Source of the DNA: Xanthocytophaga flava
GTDB taxonomy: Bacteria > Bacteroidota > Bacteroidia > Cytophagales > 172606-1
Assembly (NCBI RefSeq): GCF_030068545.1
Contig: NZ_JASJOR010000002.1
Coordinates: 496,001 to 560,000, forward strand
DNA: 64,000 nucleotides
Direction of reading: 5' to 3'
The notes beneath the pieces are model-generated. The model was not told the origin of the DNA. It worked only from the letters and a program-made list of their open reading frames with translations, and searched no databases. How positions within the stretch are numbered: position 1 is the stretch's first letter; each line of letters starts with the position of its first letter. Shown one piece after another: positions 26,029 to 34,899 of this stretch. Made by a program: the position numbers and the translations under genes.

Positions 26029-27636
26029 TTACAAAATCCGTTTCTCAGCCAGAAACAACATATGGGTAACCGGAAAATCCAAAGGTTTTAACCCATCAGT
26101 AGTTTTGCAGAATAGTTCTGCCTTTCCTGTAAATCTGTTTTTCACAATCCAATCATTTTGGTAAGCATGAGATTGAGGGAGTATGGAAAAGCCTGCTTTA
26201 CTCATTTCCTTTTCCCAGTCAGCATAAGTCCAGAAACAAAACTTCTCATGCATTTCACTTTGCCAGTTGTCAGTATAGTCTTTCTTAAGCAAAAACTCCA
26301 TAGCATTACGGAGAGACAACTGCAGATTGCTTTTATGTTCTTCAGTCGACAAAAGTTCATAGTGTAAGGCTTCATTTTCCTTATGACGGAAGTCTCTGGC
26401 AAAACGCAGGAACCGGGCATAGGTAGACAAGCCCTGCAGATAAGCGGATAACTCATCCCGGTTTGTAATTTCTTTCTCCCAGTCATCGTTCCGTCCATCT
26501 TCTTTGGTAAGGACAAGAACCACTTCCTCATCCGGATTGTCGGGGCCTACTACATCCCGATTGATCCAGATACCGCCAGTAGCCAGTTCTTCGTAACGGT
26601 TTCGGATAAACGTAAGCAGATCTTCTCTGCTGCCATAGGATTCGATTTCATGTGTAAGTGATGACGTATTAATAGTATGCATGGAGTTCTTCTCATAGAC
26701 CAATCCTGTAACAGCGTTTTTCTGGGCAAAAAACACGAACGGGTTGCCAAACTCTCCATTGTGCTTTCGTTGCTGACAAATATCAAACAGATGACGTGCC
26801 ACTTCAATACCATAAAAATCGGATTCATGCAGCAGGTCCTGTTGGCAAGCCAGTCGTATCCATGAACCTACCGCACACCCTATATCCCCAATTCGGCCAG
26901 GCCGGATATAGGGTGCAGTCTCTTTGAACTTCAATTCTGCAATGTCATCCATCTGCCGTACATAGCTGTTATAGTCACGAGTGGTGGTAATATCGCCATC
27001 ATCACTGATGATCCGATCCCGAAACAACATCTGCACCTTCTCCCCCAGCCTATATTTTTTCCAAAGTGAATACGATGCCGGATGCATGTGCTCCAATACA
27101 TACCGATCTGTCAGCCACGCATCCCCAGCCTTTGCAATATACTCTACCAGATCCCACGGCAGCCCTGTTACAAACTGTTGGGTTTTACGATCTAACAACT
27201 CAGCAGGCAGTACCCGAAAACCAAGTTTCTCATACATATTCATCACAGGTGTTGAACATACTACCACTGTATTCTGTGGCGTGAAATCAAACATCCCATC
27301 GCTTTCATGCCGGATCCGTTTGATGGTATAATCTGCAAAGTTTTCCAATACGCCTACTTCATCTATTCCATACATATAGGCAGGCACAGGTAAATCATCT
27401 GAAAAATCTTCCAGTTGCAATACCCGCAAATGAAAAGGCAATGGATTGCGTCGGGTGTGGCTGTGATTGGCAGAGGTTACCGCAAAGATAATGGCATCAA
27501 TAGGTCCAAAGCTATTTCCCAGAAGCTGCCCATTGGCATCCGTTTCCTGAGACAGTCCTGCCTGAATAATTCTATATAGATAATTAAACTGAAAGTTGGT
27601 GAGTAATTGGTGACGGCCTGGAAAAAGCAAATACAT
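26029..27636 (-). CDS. Nucleotidyltransferase-like domain fused to a SAM methyltransferase
   Basis: A 535-residue soluble protein, not a standard family by eye. The N-terminal 170 residues show the plan of an NMNAT-type nucleotidyltransferase: 'LLFPGRHQLLTNFQF' at the place of the GRFQPxHxGH loop, then 'AIIFAVTSANHSHTRRNPLP', close to the 'GSAQxSHTxxNPFTxGER' block of archaeal NMNAT. The second histidine of the HxGH motif is not conserved. Residues ~245-410 form a class I methyltransferase with motif I 'GRIGDIGCAVGSWI', and the region ends in a helical tail. Both parts bind nucleotide cofactors, so a modification of a small nucleotide or coenzyme is possible; the substrate is unknown. The gene stands alone. 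Confidence 0.65.
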   Translation of the reverse strand: MYLLFPGRHQLLTNFQFNYLYRIIQAGLSQETDANGQLLGNSFGPIDAIIFAVTSANHSHTRRNPLPFHLRVLQLEDFSDDLPVPAYMYGIDEVGVLENFADYTIKRIRHESDGMFDFTPQNTVVVCSTPVMNMYEKLGFRVLPAELLDRKTQQFVTGLPWDLVEYIAKAGDAWLTDRYVLEHMHPASYSLWKKYRLGEKVQMLFRDRIISDDGDITTTRDYNSYVRQMDDIAELKFKETAPYIRPGRIGDIGCAVGSWIRLACQQDLLHESDFYGIEVARHLFDICQQRKHNGEFGNPFVFFAQKNAVTGLVYEKNSMHTINTSSLTHEIESYGSREDLLTFIRNRYEELATGGIWINRDVVGPDNPDEEVVLVLTKEDGRNDDWEKEITNRDELSAYLQGLSTYARFLRFARDFRHKENEALHYELLSTEEHKSNLQLSLRNAMEFLLKKDYTDNWQSEMHEKFCFWTYADWEKEMSKAGFSILPQSHAYQNDWIVKNRFTGKAELFCKTTDGLKPLDFPVTHMLFLAEKRIL

Positions 27637-27769
27637 AGCAGACAGAGGGGTTGAGTAAATGAATCTGTGGAAATATTACTAGCTATTGATGGAAAAAACA
27701 ATCGTTTTGAGGAAAAGGTGGGTGATAGAGTATCCCAGAGTCTTGCTGGCAATAAATATTTTATATGCT

Positions 27770-27971
27770 TTTCAACTAAGTTGTTTCAAATTTCTGCTCT
27801 TGACTCTTCCACAGGCTTCTTCATTTTTTGCTTGTCCAAAAAACGAAGCAAAAAAGGACACTTTTCTCCGATCCTCCTGCCCACAGGCCAAAGGCCAACC
27901 TCGCGGAGAAAAGATTCCCTACGCACCTACACTGCCTTCCACTATTGAAGTAAACACTACTCTCTTTGTAC
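27770..27971. repeat. Repeat family A, copy 3 (partial, ends missing)
   Basis: About 200 bp align with the middle of copy 2 (16130-16345): AAGTTGTTT at the left, GGCTTCTTCATTTTTTGCTT, ACGAAGCAAAAAAGG, AGGCCAAAGGCCAACCTCGC and CTACGCACCTACACT. The CATGAGTC-type ends and the internal hairpin are absent. The small open frames here are not genes. Confidence 0.75.
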
Positions 27972-28147
27972 CATAACTCTGCAAAAAGGCTGATGTATTG
28001 AAGACCATATTACTAAACATGCCACATTACTGTCAAATACAGATTACTGAATTTCTTTCATTATTCTTCATACTCCAATATAATTCAATCTTCTATTGAA
28101 AAAAGAGTATTTTAGCCACTGACATTCCATAATAACCAGTCAAAGTC

Positions 28148-29578
28148 ATGAAAAAATTGCTTCTCTTCCTTTTTATCCTTCTTTATGTGGTTCCTTTTTC
28201 CAGTCAGGCGCAAAAGAAGAGCAAAACTGCACAAGCTACTTCTACCGGAAAGTACCAGGCTAACTGGGCTTCGATAGACAGTCGGCCTATCCCTACCTGG
28301 TTTGAAGATGCCAAGTTTGGGATTTTTATTCACTGGGGATTGTTCTCAGTTCCATCATGGGGACCCACTCCGAAAGATGGAGCCAGCATTTATGACTGTT
28401 ATTCCGAATGGTACTGGTACCGGCTTACTGACCCTAACTCGAAAGTGAATCCATTGTTTGTAAAGTACCACACCAGTACCTATGGCAAAGATTTCCGGTA
28501 TCAGGACTTTGTAAAAGACTTCAAAGCTGAATTTTTCAAACCTGATGACTGGGCCAGTGTGATTCAGGATGCAGGAGCCAAGTATGTGGTGCTTACCTCC
28601 AAACACCATGAAGGTTTTACCCTATGGCCTAGTGCGCAGGCATGGAACTGGAATGCAGTGGATGTAGGCCCTCACCGTGATCTGGCAGGAGATCTGATCA
28701 AATCCGTAAAAAGCAAAGGACTACGAATGGGTTATTATTACTCATTGTATGAATGGTTTAATCCTCTGTATAAAGCAGATGTAAATCGTTATGTAGACGA
28801 ACATATGCTTCCTCAGTTAAAAGATCTGGTAACCCGTTATAGTCCGGATATTGTATGGACCGATGGGGAATGGGACCATCCCAGTGAAACCTGGAAAAGC
28901 ACAGAGTTTCTGGCATGGTTATACAATGAATCACCTGTAAAAAACGATGTGGTGGTTAATGATCGCTGGGGCAAGGAAACCCGAAGCAAACATGGGGGCA
29001 TTTATACAACGGAATATGATCTGGTACATGAGAAGGCACAAACAGAAGGCTCTCTACCTCGTTACTGGGAAGAATGCCGGGGGATTGGGAGTTCGTTTGG
29101 CTATAACCGCAACGAAAACCTGGAAGACTATTCATCAGCGGAACAACTGGTGCATATACTGATCGACAAGGTAGCTCGTGGTGGGAATCTGTTGCTGAAC
29201 ATTGGCCCTACTGCAGATGGACGTATTCCGGTAATTATGCAACAACGACTCAAGGAAATGGGCCAGTGGCTCAAGGTGAATGGAGAGGCTATCTATGGAA
29301 CCCGTATGTGGAAGGCTGCACCTGTAAAAAAGATCCCGGATGTGTTCTTTACAGCAAAAGGCAAGGATGTGTATGTGATTTGCACCAAATGGCCTGAAAA
29401 CGGTATCGAACTGGAAGGGGTTGCGCTGCCTTCTAAGATTACGATGTTGGGATACACAGGTCCGGTAAAGGCAGCTTTCCAGAATAATAAACTGATGCTT
29501 ACCCCTCCGGTTGTCTCTCCGGCAACGGTTCCCTGTGACTATGCCTGGACATTTAAATTGGAAAATGCAGTAAAATAG
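28148..29578 (+). CDS. Alpha-L-fucosidase (GH29), exported
   Basis: A 476-residue glycosidase that removes alpha-L-fucose with retention. A signal peptide (residues 1-22, ending 'SSQAQ') directs export. The GH29 (beta/alpha)8 domain starts 'WFEDAKFGIFIHWGLFSVPS', carries the active-site 'TSKHHEGFTLW', and has the nucleophile Asp239 in 'DIVWTDGEWD'. The C-terminal ~100 residues are the usual beta-sandwich. The acid/base Glu probably lies in the variable region near 'TTEYDLVHEK' or 'YWEECRG'. No SusC/SusD or other glycosidase is adjacent, so this is an isolated gene; the AGP-type PUL is 20 kb away. Confidence 0.95.
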   Translation: MKKLLLFLFILLYVVPFSSQAQKKSKTAQATSTGKYQANWASIDSRPIPTWFEDAKFGIFIHWGLFSVPSWGPTPKDGASIYDCYSEWYWYRLTDPNSKVNPLFVKYHTSTYGKDFRYQDFVKDFKAEFFKPDDWASVIQDAGAKYVVLTSKHHEGFTLWPSAQAWNWNAVDVGPHRDLAGDLIKSVKSKGLRMGYYYSLYEWFNPLYKADVNRYVDEHMLPQLKDLVTRYSPDIVWTDGEWDHPSETWKSTEFLAWLYNESPVKNDVVVNDRWGKETRSKHGGIYTTEYDLVHEKAQTEGSLPRYWEECRGIGSSFGYNRNENLEDYSSAEQLVHILIDKVARGGNLLLNIGPTADGRIPVIMQQRLKEMGQWLKVNGEAIYGTRMWKAAPVKKIPDVFFTAKGKDVYVICTKWPENGIELEGVALPSKITMLGYTGPVKAAFQNNKLMLTPPVVSPATVPCDYAWTFKLENAVK

Positions 29579-29609
29579 TCAAAGCTTTGTATAGGAATTA
29601 TTTTTTATC

Positions 29610-29660
29610 TTTTAGAGATGGTCTACCATATTTATAAACCTTTTTAGACCACCTCTAAAA
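29610..29660. repeat. Hairpin made of family D ends
   Basis: Arms 29610-29625 (TTTTAGAGATGGTCTA) and 29645-29660 (its inverse with one mismatch) flank a 19-nt loop. The arms match the ends of the element at 17958-18209 (TTTTAGAGGTTGTCTA). It may act as terminator of the fucosidase gene, whose stop is 32 bp upstream, whatever its origin. Confidence 0.6.
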
Positions 29661-29693
29661 GTTTGTGAATACATTAATCCAGAAAACAGCGTT

Positions 29694-30113
29694 ATGCATT
29701 GGTTCCAGAAAACGATAAAACTCCCTGTATACAAAAGAGGCTTTCATTTGATTACCAATATAGTAGTTCGCGAACTTCCCGAAATACAGCAGATTCGTAC
29801 AGGATTGTTGCATGTATTTATCCAGCATACTTCTGCCAGCCTGACCATTAACGAAAACGCTGACTCTACTGTACGATCAGACTTTGAATCACACTTTAAC
29901 CGTGCCGTTCCTGAAGATGCTCCCTACCAGCATGACTATGAAGGCCCAGACGATATGCCAGCTCATATCAAGGCGTCTATGCTAGGTAGTTCGGTGTCAA
30001 TCCCTATTACAGATGGGCGGCTAAATCTGGGAACATGGCAGGGGATTTATTTATGTGAGCATAGAGATGAGGCAACTCCACGGAGATTGGTGCTTACTGC
30101 GTATGGGGTATAG
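29694..30113 (+). CDS. YjbQ/UPF0047 family protein
   Basis: A 139-residue cytoplasmic protein of the YjbQ family, called a secondary thiamine-phosphate synthase because members show weak activity of that kind in vitro; the true role is unclear. The family signature 'LLHVFIQHTSASLTINENAD' and the C-terminal 'LNLGTWQGIYLCEHRDEATP' are intact, including the conserved His and Asn/Glu residues around the presumed active site. The length is standard. It is followed by a bidirectional terminator shared with the convergent lipoprotein gene. Confidence 0.95.
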   Translation: MHWFQKTIKLPVYKRGFHLITNIVVRELPEIQQIRTGLLHVFIQHTSASLTINENADSTVRSDFESHFNRAVPEDAPYQHDYEGPDDMPAHIKASMLGSSVSIPITDGRLNLGTWQGIYLCEHRDEATPRRLVLTAYGV

Positions 30114-30214
30114 AATTTAAGAAATAAAATTCTCCTATTATATTATAATTGGAAAGGACATTCAAAATAGTAACTCTTTATTTTATATCTACTTCATTTA
30201 TACTAAATACTTTA

Positions 30215-30250
30215 AACAGAATGGCCATCCAATAGGATGGCCATTCTGTT
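30215..30250. terminator. Bidirectional terminator between yjbQ-like gene and the RHS locus
   Basis: A perfect 16-bp stem, AACAGAATGGCCATCC/GGATGGCCATTCTGTT, with loop AATA. It overlaps the stop codon of the minus-strand lipoprotein gene by two bases and lies 101 bp after the plus-strand stop; it serves the convergent pair. Confidence 0.85.
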
Positions 30251-30686
30251 ATCTTTGCCTTGATAAAATATAGATCTTTCTACTATCAATAGAATTTAAT
30301 TCTAATACCTCTATGCTACCTTCATTATATAACTTACAGAAAAATTCTGTCTCATTAAAATAGTCATAATCATATTCAAAGGAAAGTTTTATCTTATTAT
30401 TTAATAACAAATTAAATGTAAATCTGATTTGTTGCTTTGATGGTTTAATTATCCTTCCAGTACCATTTCTAGCAAATTCTATCAAAGGACATATATTGCA
30501 TTTAGAAATAATACCATCTCTTTCCTCACTTGTGATATGCCATGAACCTAACAAAATAGCATCTGTTTCAAACCCATTTGTTGAAGAAATTTTTTCTTCA
30601 ACTTGATTATCACTATGCTGTAAACTATTACAAGAAACATAAGTCATAGTTACACATACAAGCATTCTTATTGTTATTCCTTTCAT
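30249..30686 (-). CDS. Small lipoprotein, candidate immunity protein of the RHS effector
   Basis: A 145-residue protein with a lipoprotein signal 'MLVCVTMTYVSC' (Cys about residue 19). The rest is beta-rich with a 'LGSWHITSEERDG' segment and a central 'IEFARNGTGRIIKP', the layout of lipocalin-like small lipoproteins; it is not a recognised family. Its start overlaps the stop of the RHS gene by 4 bp (ATGA), which couples their translation. By the general rule that RHS/polymorphic toxins are followed by their immunity gene, it may protect the cell envelope from the zincin-like end of the RHS protein; this is inference. Confidence 0.7.
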   Translation of the reverse strand: MKGITIRMLVCVTMTYVSCNSLQHSDNQVEEKISSTNGFETDAILLGSWHITSEERDGIISKCNICPLIEFARNGTGRIIKPSKQQIRFTFNLLLNNKIKLSFEYDYDYFNETEFFCKLYNEGSIEVLELNSIDSRKIYILSRQR

Positions 30687-33600
30687 TCCTGTTCTTTATG
30701 AGTTGGATTTGGAGCTCTTAAAGGACTTTGCCCTTTTTGCCCTTCTTTCTTAACTTCTTTCCTAACTTTATTTTCATTATCTATAGCATTCCCTGTATCT
30801 GTGCCTACTGTATAAGGAATAGCGTGTCCAACCAATTCATGTGCTAATATATCTGCTGGTTTATCTTCTAACTGTTTCCCATTTGTATCTTTGATACCCT
30901 TATATTCATTACTAGAAATATAGACTAAAACATTATCTCCCTTACCACCTCTGAGCATGTAAGTTATACCACCTCCTGAAGTAGCATCAAGATCATCTTT
31001 CGCTGCACCACCACCTGCTTTCAGTCTACTTCCCCCCTTACCATTCGACTCTTTAGAAGGTTCAGTAATTTTGCTCCCAATTCTAATTTCAATAGTTTGA
31101 TTATCATTTATAGCAGCAACTAATTTATCTGCATAATATTTTGAATACTTCTTGTTGTCACCTGTAGCCTTTACTTGATATAACTTCCCAGACTTATCAA
31201 AATCAAAAGTTCCTAATGCTTTTGAATTAATCATCTTTAAGACTGCAACTCTATCCTTTGCATTAGGTACCACAATATCTCGTCCATCGAGATCAATAAA
31301 TTTAAGCGGATTATTAGCTACATAAACATAAGGTGAGAGCATTGGGTATTTTTCTACTAGTGGATCAATCACATGCCAGCTACCGAGTTGTGCATCATAC
31401 ATCCTAGCTCCATAATCCATCCAGTTCAAACCAAACTCTTCCTGCTTCTCTTTGCCATTGTATTGGAATTTATGATTAGGATTACCCTGCACTTCAATCC
31501 CTGCCAGATTCAATCCCCATGGATCATAATGATTCTCCTGAACAATAATAGGTGGCTCCTGCGTTAGAGTTAAATCATCAAAATAAGCAGAAACTCTGGC
31601 AGAAGCATTCACAACACTTACTTCTACAATCTGTTCTTCCTTAGGTTGATACACTAGCTCCAGTTTTTCCCAACTACCAATAGCAGACTTACTTAGCTTC
31701 TGTGTTTGTAAAGATAACACTTTTCCTGAACTGTCTTTGGCAATCACTTGCAGATACGCTTCTGGCAGTTCTGTCTGTTTTTTACCAAACTTTAAGGGCA
31801 GTGCTAATCCTGCTTTTAAGGCCAGCTTTTTGTGTACTTTGCCATCAGCTACCGTTGGTTCTTGCCCAATGATCGGAACGGGTATCCAGTTGATGCGTCG
31901 GGTTTGTTTTTCTTCTACATATCCATACACACTGGCTCTGAGCGTTTCTCCTGCCTGTAGTTTTATGGTTTTCCCAGGTCCGGTTTTGGCTAGCAGTCTG
32001 GCTGCATAACGTCCACTGTGAGCCGGTCCTGCCACACGACTCAGACTTACTTTCTGGAAAGCGGCTTCTTCTTCCACTGCCATAGCAGGCTCCATTGTCA
32101 AACGAGCTGACGATGTCTGGCTTCGTTGCTGGCGATAGGCTACCCGCAAGTTACCCAGATGATCTTTATAATGATACTCATAGGCCAGTTGCCCACTCTG
32201 AGGATCTGTAATCACCCGTCCTTCTTCATGGGAAATAAAGCTCAACGCATTCGATGTTCCTTTTGCCGGATCAGTTTCAAATACATTCTCTCCATCATAA
32301 TCAGTCAGAGCAGACTGTTGGGTAGTCACATTCAAGGCTTTCTTTCTCCACTTACGACCTGTCGCGTCATAGGTATAACTGATCTGAAAGCTGGTATTTG
32401 TCCCATTAATTACCTTGCTTCCTGTCACGGTTTCTACCAGTCCCAGGTAATTATAAGTGATTGAAGTAATGCCTTTGTTCTGATCTTTGATCAGACTGCC
32501 TTCCGCATCATAATCATAATCATCATTGGTGTTAGTACCATTGCGAAAATCCCCACTGTCTACATTGGTACTGACCCCATCTCCTACCTTTGCCAGTCTG
32601 TTTCCATTATTCAGATACGAGTAACCTAACTGGTCAATGGTACCAAAAGCCGTTGGATTGGTCAATGTCCCTGCGGTCATCCCGTTACGGGTTAAGTTCA
32701 TGATATTGCCATTCTTGTCATAGACCATTCCTGACAGCGAATAATTCTCTCCTGAAAACCTGCCTCCGGAATAGGTAGCGGTCAGTAACCGGTTAGCAGC
32801 ATCATAACTATAATCATAGACCCGGTTAGGACTTGTGCGTACATTGTGCGAAATCCAGCTCTGTTTGCTGATATTACCATTGAAGTTGACCCCATCCTCC
32901 TGATAGTTAAGTTTCATACCAAACAGATCATTTTCAGATGTATTGAGTGCGCCTGCATTCACGGAAGTAAGCCAGGAGCGAATATTATAGGTATAATCAA
33001 TCTTTTGCAACGCATCAGTAGTTGCATAAACAGGAGCCATAGGAATAGCTGTATACACAGTGCCTCCTCCTGCAATGACAAACCCATTTTTAAAAGTAAT
33101 CTTGCCTGCCTGATCAGTCACTGTACCCGTAACAGTCGTATTACGCACAATCTGAGAGGTAGACTGACTGGCTTCAATCGTGTTATAAGTTCCGGGCTGA
33201 ATATTTTTCTTTACTAATCTGCCAATTTCATCGTACTCATAGGTTGCCAGGGTAAGTCCTTGAGGAGCAGTGCTTCCCTGTCCAATGGCATGATTGGTCT
33301 GAATCTTACGCCCCAGATCATCATAGCTGTATTCGGTCACTACGGTATAGGAAGGTTTGCCATCACTGTACTGACTCACTACTTTTTTACTGGTTACTTC
33401 ACCGGCAAAGCTTAGTGTCAGATCAGTACGAGTCTGCCCACCAAAGGGATTTTGAGAATAAGATTGTATCGGGCGATTTTTATCATCATAATAAGTTACT
33501 GTGGTCAGCATTTGATTACCAAACTCTGCTTGTTCCAACAAACGAGCCATCGAGCCGGTAGCCAGACCACGGGCTGGTTGTTGTGTCAGGCTGTTAAAGG

Positions 33601-34807
33601 AAGCAAAAGCCATTGAGGAAGGAACACTCCAATTGTAATCATCATAGTAATTGACCAGATTCACCTGTGCATCTGTCACAGAGGGAAAGGCATTATTGGT
33701 ATAGCCAAACACAGCACCTGTACGAGATTCAAACTGAACGCTAGCCGCATCTGCCTGACCTTGCAAAGTAGACCGATCATCCCCATTAGCCAGTTCACCG
33801 GAAAGTACCACTCGTCCAAACACATCATATTTGGTAAAAGTCCATTTGCCAGCTGCAGCCTGACGAGCTGTCCGGGTCAGGATAGGTTGATCAATTTTAT
33901 TGTAAACTATCTGTGTCCAACCACCACCTGGAACCAATTTTTCAATGATACGTCCATGGGCGTCATAGTGATAGGAAAATAAAAGCTCCCTATCTCCAAC
34001 CTCACTCACAGAGATAGAAGTTGCAGCATTTTCGATTCGTGCAGCATATAATTTAGGAGGAATAACCAAAACCAATTGATCCAGATCATTATAGATGTAA
34101 TTGGTAACCATCCAGGTTGGAGCAGAGATTGCACCACCGTCTTGTACTTTCTTTATCAATACCTTACCTGTTTTATCCTTATATTCAATAACCAAATGTT
34201 GATTCTCATCGGTGGTCTGAGTTTTAAACAATTCACCCGCACTATAATATCCGGTAGTATTCCACTCCCCTGAAGTAGTAGAAGAAGCTGTCCAAATAGG
34301 AACGTTATCATTAGCATCTGATATCAGATATTTTGTATTTACTGGTCGGCTTGCAGTACGCCAAGCGTCTCCTGCTCCATACTGACTAAACACTCTATTG
34401 AGAGGTGACGCTTCATAGACAGATTGGGTATACGGTGTCTGGTCTCCATAAAAACTAATTGCTTGTGCGGGCTGGCTTGTAACCAATGCCCCTGTTGCTG
34501 TCGAAACCGGAGTAGGTAGATAAGAACGGTCAACTCGACCAAAGGCATCATAGGTAATAGTAGTGACCACATCTTTTTTAGAAGTTGACTGACCCGGTCT
34601 GGGTAGTGCACCCTGATATCGCACGGATTGAACAGGTCTACCCAGTCCATCTACATAATCAACAGTCGTGACAGCTTGTGTACCATTGGCATCTCGATAC
34701 AAACTGGATTGAACATAATTCTGGTTTGTGCTGGGAGTTTGGGCAGCTAACGGTAGGCATATACCCGCCAGCAGCCATCTCAGACAGCTTTGTAAAGTAA
34801 ATTGCAT
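30683..34807 (-). CDS. RHS-repeat protein with C-terminal HExxH (zincin-like) domain
   Basis: A 1374-residue secreted protein. A signal peptide ends near 'LAGICLPLAAQ' (residue ~22) and is followed by a DUF6443-like start ('VDYVDGLGRPVQSVRYQG'). Many RHS/YD repeats follow ('YNYLGLVETVTG', 'YDYDAEGSLIKD'), with a carbohydrate-binding-like insertion around 915-1090. The RHS core ends in 'LGSWHVIDPLVEKYPMLSPY' and 'NNPLKFIDLDGRD'. The variable C-terminal ~200 residues (from about 1175) carry 'ILAHELVGHA' at 1320-1329, a HExxH metal-binding motif, followed by a conserved-looking 'NENKVRKE'. This is the architecture of a polymorphic toxin with a metallopeptidase tip. The target is unknown. Confidence 0.87.
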   Translation of the reverse strand: MQFTLQSCLRWLLAGICLPLAAQTPSTNQNYVQSSLYRDANGTQAVTTVDYVDGLGRPVQSVRYQGALPRPGQSTSKKDVVTTITYDAFGRVDRSYLPTPVSTATGALVTSQPAQAISFYGDQTPYTQSVYEASPLNRVFSQYGAGDAWRTASRPVNTKYLISDANDNVPIWTASSTTSGEWNTTGYYSAGELFKTQTTDENQHLVIEYKDKTGKVLIKKVQDGGAISAPTWMVTNYIYNDLDQLVLVIPPKLYAARIENAATSISVSEVGDRELLFSYHYDAHGRIIEKLVPGGGWTQIVYNKIDQPILTRTARQAAAGKWTFTKYDVFGRVVLSGELANGDDRSTLQGQADAASVQFESRTGAVFGYTNNAFPSVTDAQVNLVNYYDDYNWSVPSSMAFASFNSLTQQPARGLATGSMARLLEQAEFGNQMLTTVTYYDDKNRPIQSYSQNPFGGQTRTDLTLSFAGEVTSKKVVSQYSDGKPSYTVVTEYSYDDLGRKIQTNHAIGQGSTAPQGLTLATYEYDEIGRLVKKNIQPGTYNTIEASQSTSQIVRNTTVTGTVTDQAGKITFKNGFVIAGGGTVYTAIPMAPVYATTDALQKIDYTYNIRSWLTSVNAGALNTSENDLFGMKLNYQEDGVNFNGNISKQSWISHNVRTSPNRVYDYSYDAANRLLTATYSGGRFSGENYSLSGMVYDKNGNIMNLTRNGMTAGTLTNPTAFGTIDQLGYSYLNNGNRLAKVGDGVSTNVDSGDFRNGTNTNDDYDYDAEGSLIKDQNKGITSITYNYLGLVETVTGSKVINGTNTSFQISYTYDATGRKWRKKALNVTTQQSALTDYDGENVFETDPAKGTSNALSFISHEEGRVITDPQSGQLAYEYHYKDHLGNLRVAYRQQRSQTSSARLTMEPAMAVEEEAAFQKVSLSRVAGPAHSGRYAARLLAKTGPGKTIKLQAGETLRASVYGYVEEKQTRRINWIPVPIIGQEPTVADGKVHKKLALKAGLALPLKFGKKQTELPEAYLQVIAKDSSGKVLSLQTQKLSKSAIGSWEKLELVYQPKEEQIVEVSVVNASARVSAYFDDLTLTQEPPIIVQENHYDPWGLNLAGIEVQGNPNHKFQYNGKEKQEEFGLNWMDYGARMYDAQLGSWHVIDPLVEKYPMLSPYVYVANNPLKFIDLDGRDIVVPNAKDRVAVLKMINSKALGTFDFDKSGKLYQVKATGDNKKYSKYYADKLVAAINDNQTIEIRIGSKITEPSKESNGKGGSRLKAGGGAAKDDLDATSGGGITYMLRGGKGDNVLVYISSNEYKGIKDTNGKQLEDKPADILAHELVGHAIPYTVGTDTGNAIDNENKVRKEVKKEGQKGQSPLRAPNPTHKEQE

Positions 34808-34899
34808 ATAGATATAATCGAATAGCTTTTGAAAAACGGATTAAGAATAGAAGTATACTAATTCAGTGTACTTCCAAACAATTTGTACTTGTCAAATAA

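Noticed and set aside
28148..29578. GH29 fucosidase as part of the arabinogalactan PUL
   Set aside because: It is 20 kb away with unrelated genes between, and its upstream region lacks the 28-bp PUL element.
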